Positions 9,527-19,976 of a stretch of 64,000 nucleotides of DNA are shown piece by piece (within the stretch, counting starts at the first letter, position 1; each line of letters opens with the position of its first letter). Source of the stretch: Moellerella wisconsensis ATCC 35017 (GTDB taxonomy: Bacteria > Pseudomonadota > Gammaproteobacteria > Enterobacterales > Enterobacteriaceae). The notes under the pieces are model-generated. The model saw only the letters and a list, made by a program, of their open reading frames with translations. It was not told the origin of the DNA and did not search any database. The DNA lies in contig NZ_LGAA01000010.1 in assembly GCF_001294465.1 (NCBI RefSeq), forward strand, positions 62,001 to 126,000, in the 5' to 3' direction. Position numbers and translations under genes: made by a program.

Positions 9527-10684
9527 ATGGCAAAAATAGATTTTTACGAAGTTTTAGGTCTTTCTAAAACCGCAACAGATCAAGAGATCAAAAAAGCGTA
9601 TAAGCGCTTAGCGATGAAATACCATCCTGATCGTAATCAGGGCAATAAAGACGAATCTGAAAAAAAATTCAAAGAAATCAAGGAAGCATACGAAGTCCTT
9701 TCTGACGAGCAAAAACGTGCCGCTTATGACCAATATGGTCATGCAGCCTTTGAGCAAGGTGGAATGGGCGGAGGCGGCGGTGGCGGCTTCGGTGGTGGTT
9801 TCGGCGGTGGCGCTGATTTCAGCGATGTTTTTGGTGACGTCTTCGGCGATATATTCGGCGGAGGACGCCGTCAGCAACGCTCTAGTCGTGGATCTGATCT
9901 TCAGTACAACATCGACTTAACACTAGAAGAAGCTGTTCGTGGGGTGACCAAAGAGATCCGTATTCCTACATTACAAACTTGTGATGTTTGTCATGGTAAT
10001 GGAGCGAAACCGGGTACTGATGTTGAGACTTGTTCTACCTGTCATGGTGCAGGCCAAGTTCATATGCGCCAAGGATTTTTCTCGGTTCAGCAGCCTTGTC
10101 CAACTTGTCATGGTCGTGGAAAAATTATTAAAGAGCCGTGCAACAAATGTCATGGGCATGGCCGAGTTGAGAAATATAAAACCTTATCCGTTAAGATCCC
10201 AGCGGGCGTTGATACTGGAGATAGAGTTCGCTTAAGTGGCGAAGGTGAAGCCGGAGATAATGGCGCACCAGCGGGTGATTTATATGTACAGGTAAGAGTT
10301 TTACCTCATCATATTTTTGAGCGAGATGATAATAACCTGCATTGCGAAGTGCCGATTAATTTCACCGTGGCTGCATTAGGCGGTGAAATTGAAGTGCCAA
10401 CGCTGGATGGTCGAGTAAAACTTAAGATCCCAGCAGAAACGCAAACAGGCAAAATCTTCCGTATGAAGAATAAAGGTGTGAAATCTGTCCGTGGTGGACA
10501 TCAGGGAGATTTGATGTGCCATATCGTGGTAGAAACACCGGTTAAACTCAACGAAAAACAGAAAGAATTATTACGAGAATTAGGCGAATCTTTAGGCGGG
10601 ACTAGTGGCGAAAAAAATAGCCCGCGTTCAAAACGCTTTTTAGATAGCGTGAAAAAATTCTTTGATGATTTGACCAATAAATAA
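9527..10684 (+). CDS. dnaJ: Hsp40 co-chaperone DnaJ
   Basis: It stimulates DnaK ATPase and delivers substrates. It has 385 residues (E. coli 376). The J domain has the HPD motif at residues 33-35. A Gly/Phe-rich linker with long glycine runs follows at about residues 76-112. The zinc-binding domain has four CXXCXGXG-type repeats ([32 protein letters not shown]). The C-terminal substrate-binding and dimerisation part is complete, with a slightly longer basic tail. It is transcribed with dnaK and followed by a very strong terminator. Confidence 0.98.
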   Translation: MAKIDFYEVLGLSKTATDQEIKKAYKRLAMKYHPDRNQGNKDESEKKFKEIKEAYEVLSDEQKRAAYDQYGHAAFEQGGMGGGGGGGFGGGFGGGADFSDVFGDVFGDIFGGGRRQQRSSRGSDLQYNIDLTLEEAVRGVTKEIRIPTLQTCDVCHGNGAKPGTDVETCSTCHGAGQVHMRQGFFSVQQPCPTCHGRGKIIKEPCNKCHGHGRVEKYKTLSVKIPAGVDTGDRVRLSGEGEAGDNGAPAGDLYVQVRVLPHHIFERDDNNLHCEVPINFTVAALGGEIEVPTLDGRVKLKIPAETQTGKIFRMKNKGVKSVRGGHQGDLMCHIVVETPVKLNEKQKELLRELGESLGGTSGEKNSPRSKRFLDSVKKFFDDLTNK

Positions 10685-10729
10685 TTTTTCTGTCGTTTAT
10701 CATCATAGCTTAGCTGTATTCTAGTTAAA

Positions 10730-10772
10730 AATAACGCCCATATTATGAGAGTAATATGGGCGTTATTATTTT
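10730..10772 (+). terminator. Intrinsic terminator of dnaKJ
   Basis: A perfect 16-bp stem (AATAACGCCCATATTA at 10730-10745, TAATATGGGCGTTATT at 10752-10767) with a 6-base loop is followed by ATTTTT. Its position suits dnaJ and also the convergent exporter gene. Confidence 0.9.
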
Positions 10773-10802
10773 TAATAGAAAGGCGATTAGGAGGAGAAAT
10801 GA

Positions 10803-11651
10803 TCAGTGGCTCATTTTAGCTAGTAATACACCGCCTAGAATAACCACGCAGGCGATTATGCGTGTACGGTTAAAATGTTCTTTCAGAAAGACGATAGATA
10901 AAAACATCGCAAATAACACACTGGTTTCTCTTAAAGCGGCAACTAAAACAATTGACGATTTACTCATAGCCCAAATAACAATGCCATAACTCATTAATTG
11001 CATTAATCCACCGAATATCCCTATTTTCCAATAACGGCGACATCCCTTCAGTAGTGTGGTTCGGTATTTAATTATTGCTGGAATAATCAAAACTAGTCCA
11101 TTGATAAAAAATAGCCACAGTGTATAGCTAAGTGGCGAATCGCCTGCTCTCGCACCTTGTCCATCGGCTAATGTATAGCAGGCGGTAAATAAGGCGGTAA
11201 TTAGAGCATAAATTAATGCTTTTCCTTTAATATTCAGTTGTCGCTCTTTACCTACTAAAGCAATCAACAATACGCCGGTGATAATCAATAAAATACCGGC
11301 CAATTCGTTTAGAGATAGAGGATGATTAAAAATAATGATACTCAGAGCTGCCACCATAAGTGGTGCGGTACCGCGCGATATTGGATAAATTTGACTTAAA
11401 TCGCCAGTTGAATAGGCTTTGCTCAGAAAAAAAGTATAACCAATATGAAATAAAGTGGATAAAGCTAGCCAAGGAATTGATTCAGATGGGGGAAACCCGA
11501 CCCACAATAGTGCAGGCGCTGATAGTAAGCCTGAAAAGAAAGCAATGATAAGCAGACCAAACAATCGATCATTACCAAATTTAACTAGCGCATTCCAACT
11601 GGCATGGCAAAAAGCAGCAAATAATACGGCAAGTAATACAGAAATAGTCAT
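10803..11651 (-). CDS. EamA/DMT-superfamily membrane transporter, substrate unknown
   Basis: 282 residues made almost entirely of about ten hydrophobic segments, in the two-repeat arrangement of the drug/metabolite transporter superfamily. The N-terminal repeat includes FCHASWNALVKFG and the segment YPISRGTAPLMVA with the conserved proline typical of EamA halves. The second half ends VVILGGVLLAKMSH. Such proteins usually export amino acids, metabolites or drugs; nothing here identifies the cargo. It lies between dnaJ and nhaA, where E. coli has other genes, so it is an accessory insertion relative to E. coli. GGAG lies about 15 bases before the start, which is rather far, so the start is moderately certain. 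Confidence 0.88.
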   Translation of the reverse strand: MTISVLLAVLFAAFCHASWNALVKFGNDRLFGLLIIAFFSGLLSAPALLWVGFPPSESIPWLALSTLFHIGYTFFLSKAYSTGDLSQIYPISRGTAPLMVAALSIIIFNHPLSLNELAGILLIITGVLLIALVGKERQLNIKGKALIYALITALFTACYTLADGQGARAGDSPLSYTLWLFFINGLVLIIPAIIKYRTTLLKGCRRYWKIGIFGGLMQLMSYGIVIWAMSKSSIVLVAALRETSVLFAMFLSIVFLKEHFNRTRIIACVVILGGVLLAKMSH

Positions 11652-12033
11652 AAGTTAATGTTGTCGCTCCGTATCTTAGAATCAGTCATGTGATGAGTTT
11701 CCACTGTATATTCCCACGTAATATGATGATGTTATGCGATCTGAATGGTTATCTTACAGTTTCTATTGTTATTTTTTCATCCTAACCTACGAAAAAAACA
11801 GCTTACCGCCGATAACATTAATATTAATGACTCTCGTACTAAATTTTGATAACTCACAAAATATAGTGTATTGAATATTAAGGTAACAATTAATTAACTG
11901 TATTTAGATTATTTAATCATGATAATCCTATAGCGTTGGTTTTTCCGAGTTATTATTCATAAATAAACGATTTTTTTCGAGTTGATTGTTAGCATAATAT
12001 TAACAATCAAATCAATTTATAAGGTTAGTAAAT
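11652..12033 (+). other. 382-base gap before nhaA; contains a start-proximal inverted repeat
   Basis: No coding sequence is supported. The region is AT-rich and must hold the divergent exporter promoter and the nhaA promoter. TTGATTGTTA (11982-11991) and TAACAATCAA (12001-12010) form a perfect 10-bp repeat with a 9-base spacer, ending 23 bases before the nhaA ATG. It could be an NhaR or other operator, or an RNA hairpin next to the ribosome binding site AAGG (12021-12024). Confidence 0.5.
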
Positions 12034-13212
12034 ATGACAGCAATTATACGTCAATTTCTCAGGTTAGAAGCAGCGGGTGGTTTGTTGCTTATTATTGCTG
12101 CCATTATCGCTTTGGTTATGGCAAATACACCATTACAGGCGATATATCAGCAATTTTTAGATATCCCAGTGGCAGTGAAAGTTGCTGCATTAGAGATTGA
12201 TAAGCCACTTATATTGTGGATTAACGATTTTCTTATGGCGATCTTCTTTTTAGTGGTGGGCTTGGAAGTTAAAAGAGAATTATTGGAAGGCTCTTTGGCT
12301 GGGCGTGATAAAGCTATTTTCCCGGCGATTGCTGCGTTAGGCGGCATGATTGCGCCTGCGCTTATCTATCTAGTATTTAATGGTGCAGACGAGGTGACTC
12401 GACAAGGGTGGGCGATTCCTGCCGCAACGGATATTGCTTTTGCACTGGGTGTTATGGCGTTATTAGGTAAGCGTGTCCCTACAGAGCTTAAAGTTTTCTT
12501 GTTAGCACTAGCGATTATTGACGATTTGGGCGTGATTGTCATTATTGCGTTCTTCTATACTAAGTCGGTGTCACTCGTTGCATTAGGGTTAGCTGCCGTA
12601 TGTATCTTATTGTTAATTTTGATGAACTGGCGCCGAGTGGAAAACTCATCAGCTTATTTAGTGGTTGGCTTAATCTTGTGGGTCTGTATTTTAAAATCAG
12701 GCGTACATGCGACGTTAGCCGGTGTCGTGGTCGGTTTCTTAATTCCGCTACGTGGTACCAGTAATACCAAACCCTCTGAAGAGTTGGAGCATGTTTTGCA
12801 CCCGTGGGTTGCTTATTTAATTTTACCTCTGTTTGCTTTTGCAAATGCAGGCGTTCAACTTCAGGGTGTGACATTCGATGGATTAATTAGCACCTTGCCT
12901 TTAGGGGTAGCTGCTGGATTATTTATTGGTAAGCCATTAGGGATTTTTCTCTTTAGCGTGGTTTCGGTAAAACTAGGGTTGGCTAAGCTACCCGGTGAGA
13001 TTAACCTGAAGCAAATTTTTGCTGTATCGGTACTTTGTGGGATCGGTTTTACTATGTCTATCTTTATTGCCGGTTTAGCCTTTGATGGGTTAGCTGAAAG
13101 CTACAGTACTTACTCGCGCCTAGGTATTTTAATTGGTTCGACGGTAGCTGCGGTGATCGGTTTTATCTTGTTAAAGTTATCCTTACCGAAACGAGCAACA
13201 ATACAATCTTAG
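12034..13212 (+). CDS. nhaA: Na+/H+ antiporter NhaA
   Basis: An inner-membrane antiporter that expels sodium or lithium ions in exchange for two protons, important for salt and alkaline pH tolerance. It has 392 residues (E. coli 388). Key residues sit at exactly the E. coli positions: D133 ([10 protein letters not shown]), the ion-binding pair D163-D164 (AIIDDLG) and K300 (GKPLGI). About twelve transmembrane segments are visible. nhaR follows after a terminator, and in E. coli NhaR activates nhaA in response to sodium. The N-terminal cytoplasmic stretch is short ([16 protein letters not shown]), as in the family. Confidence 0.98.
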   Translation: MTAIIRQFLRLEAAGGLLLIIAAIIALVMANTPLQAIYQQFLDIPVAVKVAALEIDKPLILWINDFLMAIFFLVVGLEVKRELLEGSLAGRDKAIFPAIAALGGMIAPALIYLVFNGADEVTRQGWAIPAATDIAFALGVMALLGKRVPTELKVFLLALAIIDDLGVIVIIAFFYTKSVSLVALGLAAVCILLLILMNWRRVENSSAYLVVGLILWVCILKSGVHATLAGVVVGFLIPLRGTSNTKPSEELEHVLHPWVAYLILPLFAFANAGVQLQGVTFDGLISTLPLGVAAGLFIGKPLGIFLFSVVSVKLGLAKLPGEINLKQIFAVSVLCGIGFTMSIFIAGLAFDGLAESYSTYSRLGILIGSTVAAVIGFILLKLSLPKRATIQS

Positions 13213-13276
13213 ACTAAACTTTATAATTGTAATAAGATTTAACGTCAGAATTTCCGAATTAATCTTCAATTATGTG

Positions 13277-13320
13277 CTTGCAGTATGATTATTTTTTTCA
13301 TACTGCAAGTATTTTATTGT
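13277..13320 (+). terminator. Intrinsic terminator of nhaA
   Basis: A perfect 12-bp stem (CTTGCAGTATGA at 13277-13288, TCATACTGCAAG at 13298-13309), then TATTTTATTGTTTT. It separates nhaA from nhaR. Confidence 0.8.
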
Positions 13321-13405
13321 TTTAGCTCCTTAGAATGGAGAACAGATAGAGGCTACTGAGTCTGTATTTGTTATTACTATTGTTGGCAGTACAGAAGGAA
13401 TTGAT

Positions 13406-14329
13406 ATGCAGGTGTCACATTTAAACTTTAACCATCTTTATTATTTTTGGCATGTTTGTAAGGAAGGTTCGGTAGTTGGAGCCGCAGAAGCCTTGTATTT
13501 GACGCCACAAACCATTACAGGCCAAATTAAAGCACTGGAAGAACGGTTAGGGGGTAAATTATTTAAACGACAAGGACGAGGTTTAGTGCCTTCAGAATTG
13601 GGGCAGCTTATTTTCCGTTATGCGGATAAAATGTTTATGCTGAGCCAAGAAATGCTAGATATTGTGAATTATAGCCGTGAGTCAAATTTATTATTTGATG
13701 TTGGTGTGGCAGATGCATTATCTAAACGTTTAGTCAGTCGGGTACTTGAAACTGCGGTTGTGGAGCATGAACAAATTCATTTACGTTGTTTTGAATCGAC
13801 TCATGAAATGTTATTAGAGCAGTTGAGTCAGCATAAATTGGATATGATCTTATCCGATTGCCCGGTTGATTCATCGCAACAAGAAGGATTGTTTTCGGTT
13901 AAATTAGGCGAATGTAGCGTAAGCTTTTTTTGCCGTCAGCCTGCACCTAAGAAACCATTTCCTGAATGTTTAGAAGAACGCCGTTTACTGATCCCGGGAA
14001 GACGTTCAATGCTAGGTCGTCATCTATTAACTTGGATCCGTAATAAAAATTTACAAGTTGAAGTGCTTGGCGAGTTTGATGATGCGGCATTAATGAAAGC
14101 GTTTGGTATGTATCATAATGCAATTTTTGTGGCACCATCATTGTATGCTAAGGATATTTTTTCCGATGATGAAGTAGTTGAGATAGGCACATTAGACAGC
14201 GTAAAAGAAGAGTATTATGTTATTTTTGCCGAACGTATGATCCAACACCCAGCGGTTCAACGAGTCTGCAATAAAGATTTTTCTGAATTATTTAATACAC
14301 CGTTTAATCGATTAGAACAAAAAGTGTAA
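13406..14329 (+). CDS. nhaR: LysR-type activator NhaR
   Basis: A sodium-responsive LysR-family transcription factor that activates nhaA. It has 307 residues (E. coli 301). The N-terminal winged helix-turn-helix is [38 protein letters not shown], with the effector-binding domain after about residue 90. The segment [22 protein letters not shown] and the stretch around [15 protein letters not shown] are near-identical to E. coli. AGAAGGA lies 7 bases before the ATG. The N-terminus has two or three extra residues compared with E. coli. It shares a bidirectional terminator with rpsT. Confidence 0.97.
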   Translation: MQVSHLNFNHLYYFWHVCKEGSVVGAAEALYLTPQTITGQIKALEERLGGKLFKRQGRGLVPSELGQLIFRYADKMFMLSQEMLDIVNYSRESNLLFDVGVADALSKRLVSRVLETAVVEHEQIHLRCFESTHEMLLEQLSQHKLDMILSDCPVDSSQQEGLFSVKLGECSVSFFCRQPAPKKPFPECLEERRLLIPGRRSMLGRHLLTWIRNKNLQVEVLGEFDDAALMKAFGMYHNAIFVAPSLYAKDIFSDDEVVEIGTLDSVKEEYYVIFAERMIQHPAVQRVCNKDFSELFNTPFNRLEQKV

Positions 14330-14351
14330 TGACAGATATTTTATAGCAGAT

Positions 14352-14380
14352 ATAAAAAAACCGGCAGAGCCGGTTTTTTT
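14352..14380. terminator. Bidirectional terminator between nhaR and rpsT
   Basis: CCGGC-AGA-GCCGG stem (14361-14373) is flanked by seven A on the left and seven T on the right, so it can terminate transcription from both sides. Confidence 0.9.
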
Positions 14381-14401
14381 AATTTAATCAAAAGCAAAAA
14401 A

Positions 14402-14662
14402 TTACATTGCTTTGATTTGAGCTGCTAAACTGCTCTTATGACGTGCTGCTTTATTTTTGTGGATCAGGCCTTTAGTAGCGTGACGATCAACAATTGGTTG
14501 CATGTCATTGAATGCTTTCTGAGCAGCTTCTTTATCGCCAGAAGCGATAGCAACGTATACTTTCTTGATAAAAGTACGCACCATAGAACGACGGCTAGCG
14601 TTATGCTGACGACGTTTTTCTGACTGAATGGCGCGTTTCTTAGCTGATTTGATATTAGCCAA
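14402..14662 (-). CDS. rpsT: 30S ribosomal protein S20
   Basis: A small basic protein of the 30S subunit, 86 residues. The sequence is highly conserved with E. coli ([26 protein letters not shown]). The start is UUG at 14662, not the ATG further upstream: E. coli rpsT also uses UUG, the residues after it align exactly, and GGGAG lies just before it. In E. coli the weak start is part of autoregulation by S20. A promoter with a perfect TTGACA lies upstream. Confidence 0.97.
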   Translation of the reverse strand: MANIKSAKKRAIQSEKRRQHNASRRSMVRTFIKKVYVAIASGDKEAAQKAFNDMQPIVDRHATKGLIHKNKAARHKSSLAAQIKAM

Positions 14663-14709
14663 GGTCAAACTCCCAAATATATTCTTTCGAGGACATTCAA
14701 AGGTCGAGG

Positions 14710-14738
14710 AATATGCCCTGTCGCCCTTCATTTGTCAA
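14710..14738 (-). promoter_or_regulatory. Predicted sigma-70 promoter of rpsT
   Basis: On the minus strand TTGACA (14738-14733) and CATATT (14715-14710) are exactly 17 bases apart. The leader to the UUG start is about 40 bases. Confidence 0.7.
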
Positions 14739-15067
14739 TGGATTTGTGCAAACAAGCGTCTTGTACATCGACACTATTGTTGCGTTGTGAATGGCGAAGG
14801 ATTTTACCAGTTAACGCCACCAGAATACAGACTTTAACACGAAAAAATGTTAATTGATTAATCTGAAATGAAAACATTGTCACTAATCGGCATTTTTGTT
14901 CATAATTATCATAGAAAAGCATTTTATTTGTACAAATTATAACCGATAAAAAAATCACCTGTTTTTTGAGCGTGATAAAATGCAATAAATTTCATATTTT
15001 TCGAGACGTCAGGACAATTTTGTTGTATTGATCACTGATGTTAATGAAATCCTTTTACGATCTTGGG

Positions 15068-15096
15068 TTAACCTTGGGTCAAGTACAAGGTATAAT
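15068..15096 (+). promoter_or_regulatory. Predicted sigma-70 promoter of ribF-ileS-lspA
   Basis: TTAACC (15068-15073) and a perfect TATAAT (15091-15096) have a 17-base spacer, ending 29 bases before ribF. The rest of the 14663-15125 gap is AT-rich and holds no supported gene. Confidence 0.65.
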
Positions 15097-15125
15097 CCAG
15101 TAATTTCCACGGTATTGAGCCTGTT

Positions 15126-16052
15126 ATGGAGCTAATTCGCGGTATACAGAATATACGGGCGTGTCATCATGGTTGTGTATTAACAATCGGTAACTTTGAT
15201 GGTGTGCATCGTGGACATCAAGCTTTATTGAAAAATTTAAAGCTTGAGGCACAAAGGTTGGGTTTACCTACTATGGTAATGATTTTTGAACCTCAGCCGT
15301 TAGAATTTTTTATGGGTGATAAAGCACCCGCACGTTTGACACGTTTGCGTGACAAAGTGAAATATCTTGCAGAAAATGGCCTTGATTATTTACTCTGTGT
15401 TGAGTTTAACGATCATTTCGCTTCACTGACGCCCGATGAATTTGTTTCACAATTACTGGTTAAAAAACTGGGTGTGAAATTTTTAGCCGTCGGTGATGAT
15501 TTTCGTTTTGGTAAAAATCGTCAGGGCGACTTCAAATTCTTACAAGATGCGGGGAAGGCTTCTGGTTTTGAAGTGGCCAATACTGAAAGCTTTTGTGATT
15601 CAGGGCTGCGTATTAGCAGTACTGCAATACGCAAAGCAATCCAGCAAGATGACCTTTTATTAGCGGAAACGTTATTAGGTCACCCATATAGGATCAGTGG
15701 GCGAGTCGTTCACGGAAACCAACTCGGACGTACGATTGGCTTCCCAACCGCCAACCTACCGTTAAAGCGTTTGGTTGCCCCTGTAAAAGGGGTTTATGCG
15801 GTTGAAGTGTACGGACTAGACGAAAAACCGTTACCCGGTGTGGCGAATATTGGTACTCGGCCAACGGTCGCAGGCAAAGGTCAGCAACTAGAAGTTCATC
15901 TTATTGATACCTGCATGGACTTGTATGGTCGTCATATTGATGTTGTTTTGCGTAAAAAATTACGCGATGAGCAGCGATTTGCTTCACTCGATGCATTGAA
16001 GGAGCAGATCGCAAATGATGTGATCGCGGCAAGAAAATATCTGTCGCAATAA
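15126..16052 (+). CDS. ribF: Bifunctional riboflavin kinase / FAD synthetase
   Basis: Makes FMN from riboflavin and then FAD, in the cytosol. It has 308 residues (E. coli 313). The N-terminal nucleotidyltransferase domain has GNFDGVHRGHQALL, the DDFRFGKNRQGDF segment and SSTAIRKAI. The C-terminal kinase domain starts near residue 185 with GRVVHGNQLGRTIGFPTANLP. It is first in the run ribF-ileS-lspA and is followed by ileS after 38 bases. The start ATG at 15126 aligns with the family start. Confidence 0.97.
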   Translation: MELIRGIQNIRACHHGCVLTIGNFDGVHRGHQALLKNLKLEAQRLGLPTMVMIFEPQPLEFFMGDKAPARLTRLRDKVKYLAENGLDYLLCVEFNDHFASLTPDEFVSQLLVKKLGVKFLAVGDDFRFGKNRQGDFKFLQDAGKASGFEVANTESFCDSGLRISSTAIRKAIQQDDLLLAETLLGHPYRISGRVVHGNQLGRTIGFPTANLPLKRLVAPVKGVYAVEVYGLDEKPLPGVANIGTRPTVAGKGQQLEVHLIDTCMDLYGRHIDVVLRKKLRDEQRFASLDALKEQIANDVIAARKYLSQ

Positions 16053-16090
16053 GTCATATAATTTAGCGGAAAATTGGAACTGAGAATCGA

Positions 16091-18904
16091 ATGAGTGACT
16101 ATAAAAACACCTTGAATCTACCTGAAACAGGGTTTCCTATGCGTGGTGATCTCGCTAAACGCGAGCCACAAATGTTAGATAACTGGTATAAAGAAGGCTT
16201 GTATCAGGCTATTCGTGAAGCAAAATCGGGCAAAAAAATGTTTATTTTGCACGATGGCCCTCCGTACGCCAACGGCAATATTCATATTGGTCACTCAGTC
16301 AACAAAATTCTCAAAGATATTATTATTAAATCCAAAGGGTTATCAGGTTTTGATTCACCGTATATCCCTGGTTGGGATTGCCATGGTTTACCAATCGAGC
16401 ATAAAGTTGAGCAGATTGTCGGTAAACCGGGCGAAAAAGTTTCCGCCGCTGAATTCCGTGCCGAATGCCGTAAATATGCAAAAGAACAAATCGAAGGCCA
16501 GAAAGCTGATTTCATTCGTCTTGGTGTTTTAGGCGATTGGGAACATCCTTATCTGACCATGGATTTTAAAACAGAAGCTAACATTATTCGTGCACTCGCT
16601 AAAACTATCGCTAACGGTCACTTAGTGAAAGGCGCAAAACCGGTTCATTGGTGTACCGCATGTGGTTCATCACTGGCAGAAGCGGAAGTTGAATATTACG
16701 ATAAAACATCGCCATCTATTTATGTCCGTTTCCCTGCGGTTGATAGCGCTGTTGTGGCTGAAAAATTTGCGTTTAACGCTGATGGTCAGTCCGTTTCAAT
16801 GATTATTTGGACAACCACTCCATGGACGTTGCCAGCTAACCGTGCTATTTCATTGAATCCTGAATTTAATTATCAGCTATTAAAAGCTAATGGCGAGCTG
16901 ATGATTTTGGCTGAGGATTTAGTCGAAGATGTGATGAAAACGGTCGGTATTTCTGAGTGGCAAGTTGTCGGTCAATGTACGGGCAGTGAACTTGAATTAC
17001 TGCGCTTCAATCATCCATTTATGGGCTTCGATGTTCCCGTTATCTTAGGCGACCACGTCACGCTAGATGCAGGTACGGGCGCAGTGCATACTGCACCAGG
17101 CCACGGTCCTGAAGACTATGTCATTGGTCAAAAATATGATTTAGAAGTTGCTAATCCAGTCGGTCCAGATGGGTGCTTCTTAGCTAATACTTATCCGGAA
17201 TTAGACGGCGTATTTATTTTCAAAGCGAATGATATTGTCGTTAATTTATTAGATGAAAAAGGCACACTGCTGTTTAAACAACCGATTCAGCATAGCTATC
17301 CATGCTGTTGGCGTCATAAAACACCGGTTATTTTCCGTGCGACTCCGCAATGGTTTATCGGTATGGATAAAAACGGTCTGCGTAAACAATCACTGAAAGA
17401 AATTGATGTCGTCGAGTGGATCCCTGGTTGGGGACGTGCACGTATCGAATCTATGGTTGAAAATCGCCCAGACTGGTGTATCTCTCGTCAGCGTACTTGG
17501 GGCACGCCAATGTCTCTCTTCGTACATAATGAAACCGAAGAATTGCATCCGCGTACGCTTGAGCTGATGGAAGAAGTGGCTAAACGTGTAGAAGTTGATG
17601 GGATTCAAGCGTGGTGGGATCTTGACCCGGCGGATTTATTAGGCGCAGATGCGGCTAATTACCGTAAAGTTCCAGATACACTGGATGTATGGTTTGACTC
17701 TGGCTCGACCCATTTTGCGGTGGTTGATGCGCGTCCTGAGTTTAAAGGTCATTCTGCTGATATCTATTTGGAAGGCTCAGACCAGCACCGTGGTTGGTTT
17801 ATGTCATCGCTGATGTTATCTACCGCGATGAAAGGCAAAGCGCCTTACCGTCAGGTTCTGACTCACGGTTTCACCGTTGATGGCCAAGGCCGTAAAATGT
17901 CAAAATCACTGGGCAATACGGTAAGCCCACAAGATGTGATGAATAAACTGGGTGCCGATATTCTGCGCTTATGGGTAGCTTCAACCGATTACGCGGGTGA
18001 AATTGCTGTTTCTGATGAAATCTTGAAACGCGCTGCTGATTCATATCGCCGTATTCGTAATACTGCCCGTTTCTTGCTGGCGAACTTAAACGGTTTTAAT
18101 CCAGAAACCGATCAGGTTAAACCAGAAGATATGGTCAGCCTTGATCGCTGGGCGGTAGGCCGTGCAAAAGTAGCACAAGAAGAAATCTTGAAACATTACG
18201 AAGAGTATGATTTCTTATCAGTGGTTCAGCGCCTGATGCATTTCTGTTCTATCGAAATGGGTTCTTTCTACCTCGATATAATTAAAGATCGTCAATATAC
18301 GGCGAAAAGCGACAGTATTGCGCGTCGTAGCTGTCAAACCGCGTTGTACCATATATCAGAAGCTATGGTTCGTTGGATTGCGCCTATTCTGTCCTTTACC
18401 GCAGAAGAAATTTGGCAGCAGATGCCGGGCGAGCGCAGTAAATTTGTATTAACTGAAGAGTGGTACGAGCAGCTGTTTGGCTTAAAAGCCGATGAGCAAA
18501 TGAATGATGATTTCTGGGCTGAATTGCTGATTATTCGTAGCGAAGTGAACAAAGTGCTTGAACAAGCACGTACTGATAAACATATCAGAAGTTCATTGGA
18601 AGCCGCTGTAACTCTGTATGTAGATAGCCAATTAGCGCAAAAACTGAATCAACTTGGTGATGAATTACGTTTTGCTCTGCTGACATCGCAAGCCAAAGTA
18701 GTCGATATCGCACAAGCACCAGCCGAAGCTCAAGACAGCGAGCTGAGCGGTCTGAAAATTGCCTTTAGCAAAGCCGAAGGTGAAAAATGCCCTCGTTGCT
18801 GGCATTACACGACCGATATCGGTAAAGATGCAGAGCATGCTGATTTGTGTGGCCGCTGTGTTACTAATGTCGCCGGTGACGGTGAAAAGCGTAAGTTTGC
18901 ATAA
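16091..18904 (+). CDS. ileS: Isoleucyl-tRNA synthetase
   Basis: A class I aminoacyl-tRNA synthetase charging tRNA-Ile, with an editing domain against valine. It has 937 residues (E. coli 938). The HIGH motif is [17 protein letters not shown] and the KMSKS motif is [10 protein letters not shown]. The editing domain includes [18 protein letters not shown]. The C-terminal zinc-binding cysteines are in CPRCWHYT and CGRC. Its stop overlaps the lspA start by one base, so the two are translationally coupled as in E. coli. Confidence 0.98.
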   Translation: MSDYKNTLNLPETGFPMRGDLAKREPQMLDNWYKEGLYQAIREAKSGKKMFILHDGPPYANGNIHIGHSVNKILKDIIIKSKGLSGFDSPYIPGWDCHGLPIEHKVEQIVGKPGEKVSAAEFRAECRKYAKEQIEGQKADFIRLGVLGDWEHPYLTMDFKTEANIIRALAKTIANGHLVKGAKPVHWCTACGSSLAEAEVEYYDKTSPSIYVRFPAVDSAVVAEKFAFNADGQSVSMIIWTTTPWTLPANRAISLNPEFNYQLLKANGELMILAEDLVEDVMKTVGISEWQVVGQCTGSELELLRFNHPFMGFDVPVILGDHVTLDAGTGAVHTAPGHGPEDYVIGQKYDLEVANPVGPDGCFLANTYPELDGVFIFKANDIVVNLLDEKGTLLFKQPIQHSYPCCWRHKTPVIFRATPQWFIGMDKNGLRKQSLKEIDVVEWIPGWGRARIESMVENRPDWCISRQRTWGTPMSLFVHNETEELHPRTLELMEEVAKRVEVDGIQAWWDLDPADLLGADAANYRKVPDTLDVWFDSGSTHFAVVDARPEFKGHSADIYLEGSDQHRGWFMSSLMLSTAMKGKAPYRQVLTHGFTVDGQGRKMSKSLGNTVSPQDVMNKLGADILRLWVASTDYAGEIAVSDEILKRAADSYRRIRNTARFLLANLNGFNPETDQVKPEDMVSLDRWAVGRAKVAQEEILKHYEEYDFLSVVQRLMHFCSIEMGSFYLDIIKDRQYTAKSDSIARRSCQTALYHISEAMVRWIAPILSFTAEEIWQQMPGERSKFVLTEEWYEQLFGLKADEQMNDDFWAELLIIRSEVNKVLEQARTDKHIRSSLEAAVTLYVDSQLAQKLNQLGDELRFALLTSQAKVVDIAQAPAEAQDSELSGLKIAFSKAEGEKCPRCWHYTTDIGKDAEHADLCGRCVTNVAGDGEKRKFA

Positions 18905-19410
18905 TGAAGACACCCATTTTTTCCACTGGTTTACGTTGGTTATGGTTAACTGTATTGGTCTTAATTCTGGATATTGCGATTAAACAATACGTTTATCAAA
19001 ATTTCAGACTGTATGTACCGATTGAAGTTACGTCATTTTTTAATCTAATGTATGCGCAAAATTTTGGCGCTGCATTTAGCTTTTTAGCCGATAAAGGTGG
19101 CTGGCAGCGCTGGTTCTTTGCGGGAATAGCTATTGCTATTTCAGTGATTTTAATCGTCATGATGTATCGCCAAAGTGCCGCTAAAAGATTAAGTAACATA
19201 GCCTATGCCTTGATTATTGGTGGGGCGATTGGGAATTTAATTGATCGTCTAATGCATGGATTTGTGATCGACTATCTCGATTTTTATGTTGGGAATTGGC
19301 ATTGGCCGACATTTAATCTTGCCGATATGGCAATTTGTGTCGGAGCGGCGTTAATTATTTTCGAAAGTTTTTTACCCGAAAATAAATCGCAGGCCAAGCA
19401 GGCTAAATAG
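18904..19410 (+). CDS. lspA: Lipoprotein signal peptidase (signal peptidase II)
   Basis: An inner-membrane aspartyl protease that removes signal peptides from diacylglyceryl-modified prolipoproteins. It has 168 residues (E. coli 164) with four hydrophobic segments. The catalytic aspartates lie in [20 protein letters not shown] and [12 protein letters not shown]. The ATG at 18904 shares its A with the ileS stop codon. A UUCG-loop terminator follows, before fkpB. Confidence 0.97.
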   Translation: MKTPIFSTGLRWLWLTVLVLILDIAIKQYVYQNFRLYVPIEVTSFFNLMYAQNFGAAFSFLADKGGWQRWFFAGIAIAISVILIVMMYRQSAAKRLSNIAYALIIGGAIGNLIDRLMHGFVIDYLDFYVGNWHWPTFNLADMAICVGAALIIFESFLPENKSQAKQAK

Positions 19411-19455
19411 TTGGTTGGATAGCCTGTAAGAGATCGGCCTTACCATGACACCTTA

Positions 19456-19489
19456 TCAGCCCGGTTCGCCGGGCTGATTTTTATTTTTG
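19456..19489 (+). terminator. Intrinsic terminator between lspA and fkpB
   Basis: A 9-bp stem (TCAGCCCGG at 19456-19464, CCGGGCTGA at 19469-19477) is closed by a UUCG tetraloop and followed by TTTTTATTTTT. fkpB starts only about 17 bases later, so some read-through or a promoter inside this area would be needed for fkpB-ispH. Confidence 0.8.
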
Positions 19490-19505
19490 CTAATAGGTTT
19501 TATAC

Positions 19506-19976
19506 ATGTCTACGCAGGTGCAGGAGCACAGTGCAGTTTTACTGCACTTTACGCTTAAACTGGAAGATGGCTCAACCGCTGATTCGTCACTCAGTCAGGG
19601 AAAACCGACCTTATTTCGTCTCGGGGATAACTCACTGTCTCCAGAATTAGAAGCTGAACTTCTTGGGTTGACTGTGGGGGAGAAAAAACAGTTTACTCTG
19701 CCCGGTGATACCGTTTTTGGTAAAAGTAATCCTGATTTAGTTCAGTATTTTCATTTACGTGATTTTATTGATTCTGGGATCCCAGAAATTGGGACTATTA
19801 TTCTGTTTACGGCCATTAATGGCAGTGAAATGCCAGGTGTTGTAAAATCAATCGATGGTGAATCAATCACCGTTGATTTTAATCATCCTCTCGCCGAACA
19901 AAATATCACTTTCGATATTGAAGTGCTTGAGATTGACCCGCAAATGGAGAGTCAAAATGCAGATATTGCTGGCTAA
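19506..19976 (+). CDS. fkpB: FKBP-type peptidyl-prolyl isomerase (SlpA-like)
   Basis: A cytosolic proline isomerase of the SlyD/SlpA branch, 156 residues (E. coli 149). It shows [15 protein letters not shown], the insert-in-flap region with [21 protein letters not shown], and the closing segment [23 protein letters not shown]. It lacks the histidine-rich metal-binding tail of SlyD. Its last 20 bases overlap the start of ispH, a coupling also found in E. coli. Only a weak AGG precedes the ATG at 19506. Confidence 0.96.
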   Translation: MSTQVQEHSAVLLHFTLKLEDGSTADSSLSQGKPTLFRLGDNSLSPELEAELLGLTVGEKKQFTLPGDTVFGKSNPDLVQYFHLRDFIDSGIPEIGTIILFTAINGSEMPGVVKSIDGESITVDFNHPLAEQNITFDIEVLEIDPQMESQNADIAG

